Assembly (NCBI GenBank): GCA_013812385.1
Contig: JACCTM010000421.1
Span: forward strand, 1 to 5,507
DNA length: 5,507 bases
DNA from: Geodermatophilaceae bacterium
Lineage (GTDB): Bacteria > Actinomycetota > Actinomycetes > Mycobacteriales > Geodermatophilaceae
Reading direction: 5' to 3'
Part shown: positions 1 to 5,507 of the stretch, piece by piece
Layout of the letters: each line of letters begins with the position of its first letter
Position numbering within the stretch: the stretch's first letter is position 1
The notes under the pieces: generated by a model
The model's input: the letters and a program-made list of their open reading frames with translations, nothing else
Told to the model about the DNA's origin: nothing
The model's database searches: none
Translations under genes and position numbers: made by a program

Positions 1-764
1 CGGACGCTGGTGCTGGCCAGAGACCAGCCGTCAGTGGCCCCCGGTAGGAACTTCTGGACCATCGCCGCAGTGGCAGTGCGAGCCGGCCCTGGCACATCTG
101 GGTCGCCGTCGTCCGGATCGGCGGTCAGCCGGACCTCGACCGAACCGAGCAGGGCGGCGATGTGTGGGTTGTCGGTGCCGGCTAGCGCGTGGTGGATCTC
201 GACATCGGGATTGATTCCGGGCTCGAGCCGCCGGAAGACCTTGAGGATCGCCTCGTCGCCGTAGACCAGGGAGGTGTTGGACTGTTCGGTGGTGACGATG
301 TCCCCGGGTATGCCCGAAGGGATCTGCACACCGGGCTCCGGCCGGAACATCACCGGCCCCACCTCGGCGCCTTCGGCGAGCAGTGACAGCCAGGAGGCGG
401 TCTGCTCCCGATCACGCAGGGCGTCATAGACCCACAGCGGCTCTGGTTGGTCGCTGTCCGACGCCGTACTGGCCGCATTGCTGGTGGAGTCCGTGCGGGT
501 GGCGTTGGTCCGTCCGATCAGCGCTCCGGCCAGTCCCTCGACCGGGTCGTGGCGGATGGTCACCGGGACGAGATAGCCCGCGCGTTCACCGTCGGAGTAC
601 CAGATCCGGACGTGGTGCACTTCCAGGACCGGGTTCCCGGCGGCCAGCACGACACCGCTATCGGTGAGCCGGTCGACCGTCCGTCCCTTGCCTGAGTACC
701 AGCGCTGTTCCGGGAGCCAATCGGCCAGGACGCCGCTGAGGTCGGTCGTGTCGCCGGCGATCAT
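1..764 (-). CDS. mak: Maltokinase, N-terminal 254 residues (3' end outside window)
   Basis: Maltokinase (Mak/Pep2) phosphorylates maltose with ATP to give maltose-1-phosphate, the GlgE donor, in the cytoplasm. It starts at ATG 764-762 and stays open to the left edge, giving 254 codons plus two bases; the family is about 450 residues, so just over half is present. Family marks that I can read are WLPEQRWYSGKGR (residues 16-28) in the N-terminal cap, EQSNTS (160-165) in the nucleotide-binding lobe, AILKVFRR (172-179) with the likely ATP-contacting lysine 175, PGINPDVE (182-189) and NPHIAALLG (199-207). These match the pattern of mycobacterial Mak closely. The catalytic C-lobe motifs lie outside the window and cannot be checked. 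Residues 85-108 form a polar Ser/Thr/Asp/Asn-rich stretch, probably a flexible loop. The start overlaps the treS stop (ATGA), with a purine-rich GGAAGTGG just upstream inside treS, which suggests coupled translation. No other in-frame start lies nearby. Some relatives carry Mak fused to TreS; here the genes are separate. Confidence 0.93.
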   Translation of the reverse strand, partial: MIAGDTTDLSGVLADWLPEQRWYSGKGRTVDRLTDSGVVLAAGNPVLEVHHVRIWYSDGERAGYLVPVTIRHDPVEGLAGALIGRTNATRTDSTSNAASTASDSDQPEPLWVYDALRDREQTASWLSLLAEGAEVGPVMFRPEPGVQIPSGIPGDIVTTEQSNTSLVYGDEAILKVFRRLEPGINPDVEIHHALAGTDNPHIAALLGSVEVRLTADPDDGDPDVPGPARTATAAMVQKFLPGATDGWSLASTSV

Positions 765-2497
765 CCATCCACTTCCGTCATCGAGCTGGGCATTGCCTCG
801 TTCTCCTGCGGAGGGCCGAGTTCGAACCAGTAGAAGCCGTGCCCGGCAAGAGTCAGGAAATACGGCAGCACCCCGATCACGGGAAAGCGGACCCTTCCGA
901 CCAGTTCGGTCGGGGTGAAGCCCTCGAAGCGGCGCAGGTCCAACTCGGCTGGTTGTGGGAAACGAGACAGGTTGTTGACGCACAGGACTCGGTCGTCCCC
1001 GAATTCGCGGACATAGGCGATCACGGTCGGGTTGCGGCAACCGATCTCGGTGTAGCTGCCCAGGCCGAAGGTCGGGTGCTGCTTGCGGACCGCGATCATT
1101 CGCCGAGTCCAGTGCAGCAGCGAATTAGTCGTGCGCATCTGCGACTCGACGTTGGTGACCTGGAACCCGTACACCGGATCGGCGTTGATCGGCAGGCACA
1201 GCCGTTGCGGGTCGGCGGTCGAGAAACCGGCGTTGCGGTCCGGTGTCCACTGCATTGGGGTACGCACGCCGTCGCGGTCGCCGAGCCAGATGTTGTCGCC
1301 CATCCCGATCTCGTCGCCGTAGTAGAGCACCGGAGAACCGGGCAAGGACAGCAGCAGCGCAGTGAACAGCTCGAGGGTGTTGGTGTCGTTGTCCAGTAAC
1401 GGCGCGAGCCGTCGGCGGATCCCGATGTTGGCCTTCATCCGGGAGTCCTTGGCGTACTCCGCCCACATGTAGTCCCGCTCGTCGTCGGTGACCATCTCGA
1501 GGGTCAGCTCGTCGTGGTTGCGCAGGAAGATCCCCCACTGGCAGTTGTCCGGGATCGACGGCGTCTGGGCCATGATCTCCGAGATGGGGAACCGCGACTC
1601 TCGGCGCACGGCCATGAAAAGCCTTGGCATCACCGGAAAATGGAAGGCCATCTGGCATTCGTCGCCGATCTTCGGGTCACCGAAGTACTCCACGACATCG
1701 GCCGGCCACTGGTTGGCCTCACACAGCAGCACCCGGTCCCGATAGTTTCTGTCCACAAAGGACCGAACCTCACGCAGGAACTCATGGGTGCGGGGTAGGT
1801 TCTCGCAGTTCGTCCCCTCCTCCTCGAACAGGTACGGCACCGCGTCGAGCCGGAACCCGTCGATGCCGAGGTCCAGCCAGAACCGCAACGCGTCGATCAT
1901 CGCCTCACGAACCTTCGGGTTCTCGAAGTTGAGGTCCGGCTGATGGCTGAAGAAGCGGTGCCAGAAGTACTGGTGGCGGACCGGGTCGTAGGTCCAGTTG
2001 GAGGTCTCGGTGTCGACGAAGATGATCCGGGCATCGGAATAGCCGGAGTCGTCGTCGGCCCACACGTAGAAGTCCCCGAAGGGCCCGTCAGGGTCGTCCC
2101 GGGACGCCTGGAACCAGGGGTGCTGGTCAGACGTGTGGTTCATGACCACGTCGATGATGACGCGCATGCCGCGGGCGTGGGCCTGCTCGACGAGTTCGGC
2201 GAAGTCGTCGATGCTGCCGTACTCCGGTAGGACCGCGTTGTAGTCGGCTACGTCGTATCCACCGTCGCGCAACGGAGACACGAAGAACGGTGGCAGCCAC
2301 AGGCAGTCCACGCCCAGCCAAGCCAGGTAGTCGAGCTTGTCGATCATCCCGCGCAGATCGCCGGTTCCGTCGGCATTGCTGTCGGCGAAGCCGCGGACCA
2401 GCAGTTCATAGAAGACCGCCCGCTTGTACCACTGCGGGTCGGTGGACTCGGTGGCGTCGATCGGGTCGGCGGACACCGTGACTTCCCCGTTGGGCAC
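761..2497 (-). CDS. treS: Trehalose synthase (maltose alpha-D-glucosyltransferase), GH13
   Basis: TreS interconverts trehalose and maltose by intramolecular rearrangement in the cytoplasm; in mycobacteria it forms a complex with maltokinase. The 578-residue product is collinear with mycobacterial TreS. The GH13 (beta/alpha)8 barrel begins near residue 22 (WYKRAVFYELLVR). Region I is DVVMNH (116-121). The nucleophile is Asp218 in GFRLDAVPYL, the acid/base is Glu260 in CEANQW, and the transition-state aspartate is Asp329 in RNHDEL. Other family marks are FSHQPDLN (183-190), EGTNCENLP (227-235), LPGSPVLYYGDEIGMGD (385-401) and RTPMQWTPDRNAGFS (412-426). A C-terminal beta domain runs from about 455 to 560 and ends GHGFYWFEL, followed by a short polar tail. 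No catalytic residue is missing. The GTG at 2497 is the earliest possible start, because an in-frame TAG sits 12 bases upstream; it has little Shine-Dalgarno. The GTG at codon 7 (2479-2477) has GGGGAAG five bases upstream and may be the true start. The gene is the first of a treS-mak operon. Confidence 0.96.
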   Translation of the reverse strand: MPNGEVTVSADPIDATESTDPQWYKRAVFYELLVRGFADSNADGTGDLRGMIDKLDYLAWLGVDCLWLPPFFVSPLRDGGYDVADYNAVLPEYGSIDDFAELVEQAHARGMRVIIDVVMNHTSDQHPWFQASRDDPDGPFGDFYVWADDDSGYSDARIIFVDTETSNWTYDPVRHQYFWHRFFSHQPDLNFENPKVREAMIDALRFWLDLGIDGFRLDAVPYLFEEEGTNCENLPRTHEFLREVRSFVDRNYRDRVLLCEANQWPADVVEYFGDPKIGDECQMAFHFPVMPRLFMAVRRESRFPISEIMAQTPSIPDNCQWGIFLRNHDELTLEMVTDDERDYMWAEYAKDSRMKANIGIRRRLAPLLDNDTNTLELFTALLLSLPGSPVLYYGDEIGMGDNIWLGDRDGVRTPMQWTPDRNAGFSTADPQRLCLPINADPVYGFQVTNVESQMRTTNSLLHWTRRMIAVRKQHPTFGLGSYTEIGCRNPTVIAYVREFGDDRVLCVNNLSRFPQPAELDLRRFEGFTPTELVGRVRFPVIGVLPYFLTLAGHGFYWFELGPPQENEAMPSSMTEVDG

Positions 2498-2656
2498 CTG
2501 GCCACGCTACCGAGAGTCCAGGCCTGACTTCGCGGGGGCCGGATGCCCACAGATACTTCTCTAGTCATGCAACCTTCGATCGGCCACCAGAGTATTCATT
2601 CCACGACATCACCGCGGTGTCGCGCAAAGCTGCCCCGGCCCGGAAGGGGTCATGCC
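2498..2656. promoter_or_regulatory. Divergent intergenic region between treS and the secreted-protein gene
   Basis: This 159-base gap lies between two genes that point away from each other, so it must hold the promoter of treS-mak unless that operon is read from further away, and probably the promoter of the plus-strand gene. I found no convincing -35/-10 pair on either strand. A perfect 10-base palindrome, CACCGCGGTG, lies at 2610-2619, about 40 bases before the plus-strand start. It could be an operator half or chance in GC-rich DNA. The call rests on gene orientation, not on recognised promoter motifs. Confidence 0.5.
2642..2649 (+). promoter_or_regulatory. Shine-Dalgarno site that fixes the secreted-protein start
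   Basis: GGAAGGGG ends seven bases before ATG 2657-2659, a strong and well-spaced ribosome binding site. It decides the start over an upstream in-frame ATG at 2543, which would bury the signal peptide behind 38 unrelated residues. A second ATG at 2652-2654 lies in another frame, only two bases after the site. It reads Met-Pro-stop and overlaps the true start codon, so it is probably not used. Confidence 0.75.
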
Positions 2657-3196
2657 ATGAGGATCTGGCTCAAGGGGATTGCGGTCGCCGCAACCATCGC
2701 TTCGATTGCATTCGTAGTTCCTACATCCATCGCACAGGCGGCGGCGCCGTACTGCGGGATCACCTGGGGTTCACTCCCCAAGGAGGCAAGCCCCGGGTCG
2801 AATGCACTGCTGACCGACGTACGTGTCGGACGACACGCATGCTACGACCGGCTCGTCCTGGACATGGCTGGGGATGTTCGGGGCTACTCGGTCCGATACG
2901 TCGACCAGGTCGTACGCGACGGCTCAGGTGAGCTAGTCCCATTGCGCGGTGGCGCCAGGCTCGAAGTCACGGCGAGGTCCGGGGCAGCACCAATTGACTC
3001 GATCTTCCTGCCCAACGGCGAGCTCGCCGACGTGTCCGGGTACCAGACGTTCCGGCACGTTGCATGGGCCGGGAGCTTCGAGGGGCAGACCACCATCGGT
3101 CTTGGGGTGCGAGCCCGCTTGCCGTTCCGGGTCTTCATCCTGGATGGACCGGGCAACGGATCGCGCCTGGTGATCGACGTCGCCCACCGCTGGTAG
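2657..3196 (+). CDS. Secreted AMIN-like-domain protein, function unknown
   Basis: The 179-residue product has a clear Sec signal peptide: charged MRIWLK, a hydrophobic core at residues 7-21 (GIAVAATIASIAFVV) and a polar end, with likely cleavage after SIAQA (28) or the following Ala. No lipobox cysteine follows the core, so it should be released or held at the cell wall rather than lipidated. The mature protein begins APYCGITWGSLPK. The rest fits the actinobacterial AMIN-like family: VRVGRHACYDRLVLDM (55-70), an all-beta middle, FEGQTTIGLG (141-150), LPFRVFILDGP (155-165) and the terminal RLVIDVAHRW (170-179). The only two cysteines, Cys33 and Cys62, are both in the mature part and probably form a disulfide. 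The family has no established enzymatic role that I know of; its fold suggests binding to a cell-envelope ligand. The gene stands alone on the plus strand between glgE and treS, with its own ribosome site and a terminator after it. Nothing ties it to glucan synthesis except position. The signal-peptide region looks slightly less GC-rich than its neighbours. Confidence 0.85.
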   Translation: MRIWLKGIAVAATIASIAFVVPTSIAQAAAPYCGITWGSLPKEASPGSNALLTDVRVGRHACYDRLVLDMAGDVRGYSVRYVDQVVRDGSGELVPLRGGARLEVTARSGAAPIDSIFLPNGELADVSGYQTFRHVAWAGSFEGQTTIGLGVRARLPFRVFILDGPGNGSRLVIDVAHRW

Positions 3197-3212
3197 TCGA
3201 GATCGCCGCCGA

Positions 3213-3264
3213 AGTGGTCACCAACTGCACCGGACACCTCCGGACGGATGCAGTGGTGACCACT
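3213..3264. terminator. Composite hairpin between convergent genes, probable bidirectional terminator
   Basis: The gap between the two convergent stops holds a near-perfect inverted repeat. GTGGTCACCA (3214-3223) pairs with TGGTGACCAC (3254-3263), and A3213-T3264 extends it by one pair. CTGCA (3225-3229) pairs with TGCAG (3249-3253), with A3224 bulged. Inside the loop lies a second hairpin, CCGGA-CACC-TCCGG (3230-3243), leaving only five bases (3244-3248) unpaired. There is no T-run on either side, which is common for hairpin terminators in high-GC actinomycetes. Its place between the stops at 3196 and 3269 fits termination of both the secreted-protein gene and glgE. Confidence 0.72.
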
Positions 3265-3268
3265 CAGG

Positions 3269-5275
3269 TCAGGCGCGGCCGAGCTGCGGCCGCCGCAACC
3301 GGAGGATGTGGGCCACCTCGCGGTGCGGGCCGAGCTCGACGTAGTTGTACTGACCCCACTCGAACTCCGCCCTGGTCAGCTCGTCGACCACCGGAAAGCG
3401 GTCCCCCCAGTCCAGCCCCAGTACGGGCATGTCCAGCGCGGTGGTGCCGATCTGCGCGTCGTACGGGTCCAATGTGCAGACGACCAGAACGACGTCGCGG
3501 CTACCCGGATCGGACTTCGAGAAGCAGAGCAGGTTGCCGTTCTCGATGTGGTGGAAGTGCAGGGTCCGCAACTGCTGCAGTGCTGGGTGCGCGCGGCGGA
3601 TCTCGTTGAGCCGGGTTAAGAATGGAGCCAGCGACTGGCCGGCCGCTTCGGCGGCGGCGTAGTCGCGCGGGCGGAGCTGATACTTCTCGGAGTCCAGGTA
3701 CTCCTCGCTACCGGGACGGAGCGGACGATGCTCGAACAGTTCGTACCCGGAGTAAACCCCCCAACTCGGGGCCATCATCGAGGCCAGCACCGCCCGGATC
3801 TTGAACATCTCCGGACCACCCACCTGCAGCGAGGCATGCAGGATGTCCTGCGTGTTGACGAAGAAGTTCGGCCGCATGTAGTCCGCGGCTCCGGCTAGCT
3901 CGCGGCCATAGGCTTCGAGCTCAGCCTTGCCGGTCCGCCAGGTGAAGTAGGTATAGGACTGGGTGAAACCGAGCTTGGCCAGGGTGTGCATCATTGCCGG
4001 TCTGGTGAAAGCCTCAGCGAGGAACAGCACGTCCGGATCGGTCTTCTTGATCTCCCAGATCAGCCAGTGCCAGAAGTTCAGCGGCTTGGTGTGCGGGTTG
4101 TCCACCCGGAAGATCCGGACGCCGCGGTCAACCCAGAGCTTCGTGACGCGCAGCACCTCGGCGTAGAGCCCGGCCGGATCGTTGTCGAAGTTGAGCGGGT
4201 AGATGTCCTGGTACTTCTTCGGCGGGTTCTCCGCGTAGGCGATGGTGCCGTCCGGCTTGGCGGTGAACCATTCCGGGTGCTCGGTCACCCACGGATGGTC
4301 CGGAGCGCACTGCAGCGCCAGATCCAGGGCCACCTCCATGCCCAGGTCGCGCGTCTTGCTCACGAAGTCCGCGAAGTCCTGCTCGGTTCCCAGCGCGCGG
4401 TGGATCGCGTCGTGCCCGCCGTCCCTGCTGCCGATCGCCCACGGACTGCCGACATCGTCCGGGCCCGGATCAAGGCTGTTGTTGGGACCCTTGCGGTTGA
4501 CCTCGCCGATGGGGTGGATCGGGGGGAGATAGACGACGTCGAAAGCCATCTCGGCGATTGCCGGCAGCCGCTTGGCCGCGTCGACGAAGGTGCCGTGCAC
4601 CGGCCCGCCGTTCGCATCCAGCCCACCCTCGGAACGAGGGAAGAACTCGTACCAGGAGCCGTAGAGCGCCCGCTGTCGGTCCACCCAGATCTCGTACCGG
4701 GGTGAGCGGGTCACCATCTCTCGGACCGGAGTGGCCTGCAGCAGAGCGTCCACCTCCGTGCTGAGTGCCGAGGCGACCCGCGCATTGAGGCCCGAGGTCT
4801 CGTCTCTGAGCTGAGCTGCGGTCTCCCGCAATGTTGTACGGCTGCCGCCGGATACCCCACCGGCTGACCGGTCGAGAATGCGGGCCCCGATCTCCAGATC
4901 GTTAGCCAGTTCGGCGGCATCCTGGCCGGCGTCGAGCTTGGCGTGTACGGCGTGCAGCCAGCTCGCCCACGGGTCCCGCCATGCCTCGACGACGAAATTC
5001 CACAGGCCATCGGAGGCCGGGGTGACCAGGCAGGTCCACCGGTCGGGCTCTTCGGTGTCCGGTTGCATCCGAACGAGCTGCCTGACCGCCTTGGACCTGG
5101 CACCCTTGGGGGCGGTCCACACCACGGTTGCCGCGACGAGGTCGTGTCCCTCGCCGAACACCGTGGCAGTGATGGGTATCCACTCCCCGACCACGGCGCG
5201 CGCGGAGTACATACGGCACGAGACCGACGGAGCGACGTCGGCGATTCCCAGTCGAAGGTCAGTGCGGCCAGCCAT
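3269..5275 (-). CDS. glgE: Alpha-1,4-glucan:maltose-1-phosphate maltosyltransferase (GlgE), GH13_3
   Basis: GlgE transfers maltose from alpha-maltose-1-phosphate to the non-reducing end of alpha-1,4-glucan, releasing phosphate, in the cytoplasm. The 668-residue length is normal for the family. An N-terminal beta domain (about 1-110, including RDPWASWLH) is followed by a helical segment (about 111-185), the GH13 barrel (about 193-555) and a C-terminal beta domain ending near 660. The nucleophile is Asp392 in FRVDNPHTKP, the acid/base Glu421 in FLAEAFTRP and the transition-state aspartate Asp477 in NTQDILH. Residues matching the maltose-1-phosphate site of the Streptomyces enzyme are present: Lys262 in NRKGPNN, Gln322 in LALQCAPDHPW, Lys353 and Tyr355 in PPKKYQDIYP, and Asn393. 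The enzyme should be fully active. ATG 5275-5273 is the earliest possible start, since an in-frame TAG lies at 5287-5285; a GGGG just upstream is a weak, closely spaced ribosome site. The gene faces the secreted-protein gene and is separated from treS-mak by it. Upstream lies a dead rmlB fragment, so its promoter must lie in or near that remnant. Confidence 0.97.
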   Translation of the reverse strand: MAGRTDLRLGIADVAPSVSCRMYSARAVVGEWIPITATVFGEGHDLVAATVVWTAPKGARSKAVRQLVRMQPDTEEPDRWTCLVTPASDGLWNFVVEAWRDPWASWLHAVHAKLDAGQDAAELANDLEIGARILDRSAGGVSGGSRTTLRETAAQLRDETSGLNARVASALSTEVDALLQATPVREMVTRSPRYEIWVDRQRALYGSWYEFFPRSEGGLDANGGPVHGTFVDAAKRLPAIAEMAFDVVYLPPIHPIGEVNRKGPNNSLDPGPDDVGSPWAIGSRDGGHDAIHRALGTEQDFADFVSKTRDLGMEVALDLALQCAPDHPWVTEHPEWFTAKPDGTIAYAENPPKKYQDIYPLNFDNDPAGLYAEVLRVTKLWVDRGVRIFRVDNPHTKPLNFWHWLIWEIKKTDPDVLFLAEAFTRPAMMHTLAKLGFTQSYTYFTWRTGKAELEAYGRELAGAADYMRPNFFVNTQDILHASLQVGGPEMFKIRAVLASMMAPSWGVYSGYELFEHRPLRPGSEEYLDSEKYQLRPRDYAAAEAAGQSLAPFLTRLNEIRRAHPALQQLRTLHFHHIENGNLLCFSKSDPGSRDVVLVVCTLDPYDAQIGTTALDMPVLGLDWGDRFPVVDELTRAEFEWGQYNYVELGPHREVAHILRLRRPQLGRA

Positions 5276-5323
5276 GCCCCGAGGCTAGCGAGCGGCAGAT
5301 CTCGTCAATATGGCGGCGCCGCT
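5276..5323 (-). other. Short gap between the rmlB remnant and glgE
   Basis: These 48 bases separate the last recognisable rmlB codon from the glgE start. They include an in-frame TAG at 5287-5285 and a GGGG next to the start codon. No protein homology, repeat or insertion-sequence end is visible. The 5' leader of glgE and possibly part of its promoter should be here, but I see no clear motif. Confidence 0.4.
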
Positions 5324-5507
5324 CTTGGAGATGTCGAGGGAGTATCGGCGGTCGTGCGCCTTGCGGTCAGCAACCGGGACGACTGAATCCCAGTCTGCTC
5401 CACAGGCCGACAGCAGTTTTCAGTCAGCTCGCGATTTCGTGAGTTCGGTCCCGCCGCCGATGTGATAGACCTCGCCGGCCCGACCTTGACGAGCACCAGA
5501 TCATGAC
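5324..5507 (-). pseudogene. rmlB: Decayed C-terminal part of an rmlB-type dTDP-glucose 4,6-dehydratase gene
   Basis: RmlB dehydrates dTDP-glucose in dTDP-rhamnose and related deoxysugar synthesis. Reading the minus strand from the right edge, the family's late region is recognisable but broken across two frames. HDLVLVK is read from 5505 to 5485. GRAGEVYHIGGGTELT then continues from 5485 to 5438 in another frame. RELTE (5433-5419) is back in the first frame. The stretch LLSACGADWDSVVPVAD, then RKAHDRRYSLDISK, runs from 5416 to 5324 in the second frame. The simplest reading is -1 near 5484, +1 near 5436 and -1 near 5418; the second frame has stops at 5503-5501 and 5422-5420. The signature usually read as GHDRRY has Ala for Gly. 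After DISK the match ends, so the last few dozen residues of a roughly 330-residue enzyme are missing. The remainder to 5285 shows nothing recognisable. The 5' part lies beyond the window. Sequencing error could explain some frameshifts but not the lost C-terminus. Confidence 0.82.

Noticed and set aside
10..918. Several plus-strand open frames at the left end
   Set aside because: They are shadows of the maltokinase gene and the treS 3' end on the minus strand, where the protein matches a known family throughout.
839..1399. 186-codon open frame on the plus strand
   Set aside because: It is antisense to treS, with no recognisable motif or ribosome site, and is explained by codon bias on the coding strand.
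2543..2656. A 38-residue N-terminal extension of the secreted protein
   Set aside because: The extension would place unrelated residues before a complete signal peptide, while ATG 2657 has a strong, well-spaced ribosome site.
3986..4705. 239-codon open frame on the plus strand
   Set aside because: It lies entirely antisense to glgE, whose motifs and catalytic residues are unambiguous. Its protein has the Val/Arg/Asp-rich composition typical of antisense frames in GC-rich genes and no recognisable domain.
5307..5337. Possible glgE promoter, TCGACA and CATATT on the minus strand
   Set aside because: The boxes are 19 bases apart and the -10 box has two mismatches. Such weak pairs are expected by chance, and the -35 box overlaps the rmlB remnant's conserved codons.
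5305..5496. 63-codon minus-strand open frame upstream of glgE
   Set aside because: Its frame matches RmlB only in two short pieces; the better matches lie in the neighbouring frame. It is an artefact of the frameshifted pseudogene.
1..5507. CRISPR arrays, tRNA or rRNA genes, insertion sequences, toxin-antitoxin or defence genes
   Set aside because: I looked for direct repeats with spacers, cloverleaf sequences, transposase motifs and small two-gene modules, and saw none. Nearly all of the window is accounted for by the listed genes.

Overview
The window is high-GC DNA (roughly 60-65% G+C by eye) with actinobacterial codon use. It carries most of the cytoplasmic GlgE pathway, which turns trehalose into alpha-glucan. 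TreS, the maltokinase N-lobe and GlgE all read like their mycobacterial and streptomycete counterparts. The small secreted protein belongs to a family I know mainly from actinomycetes. The host is therefore an actinomycete, plausibly a Rhodococcus/Nocardia/Mycobacterium relative, but the genus cannot be fixed from this sequence.

Layout from left to right. Positions 1-764 (minus) hold the first 254 codons of a maltokinase gene (mak/pep2), which is cut by the left edge. Positions 761-2497 (minus) hold treS (trehalose synthase); its stop overlaps the mak start as ATGA, so the two form a tight operon. Positions 2498-2656 are a divergent intergenic region. Positions 2657-3196 (plus) encode a small secreted AMIN-like-domain protein. 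Positions 3197-3268 are a convergent gap filled by a long composite hairpin that probably terminates transcription from both sides. Positions 3269-5275 (minus) hold glgE. Positions 5324-5507 (minus) hold a decayed, frameshifted remnant of an rmlB-type dTDP-glucose 4,6-dehydratase gene, and glgE begins just downstream of it.

Pathway logic: TreS interconverts trehalose and maltose, maltokinase phosphorylates maltose with ATP to maltose-1-phosphate, and GlgE transfers the maltosyl unit onto growing alpha-1,4-glucan. A branching enzyme (GlgB) completes the pathway but is not visible; it could lie beyond the left edge. The layout is unusual in that glgE is separated from treS-mak by an oppositely oriented secreted-protein gene, so the two halves must be transcribed separately.

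I see no new defence, mobile or catalytic system here. The most informative non-routine signal is the rmlB remnant. Its protein homology alternates between two reading frames and it lacks its C-terminus, which marks a genome rearrangement or gene-decay site directly upstream of glgE.
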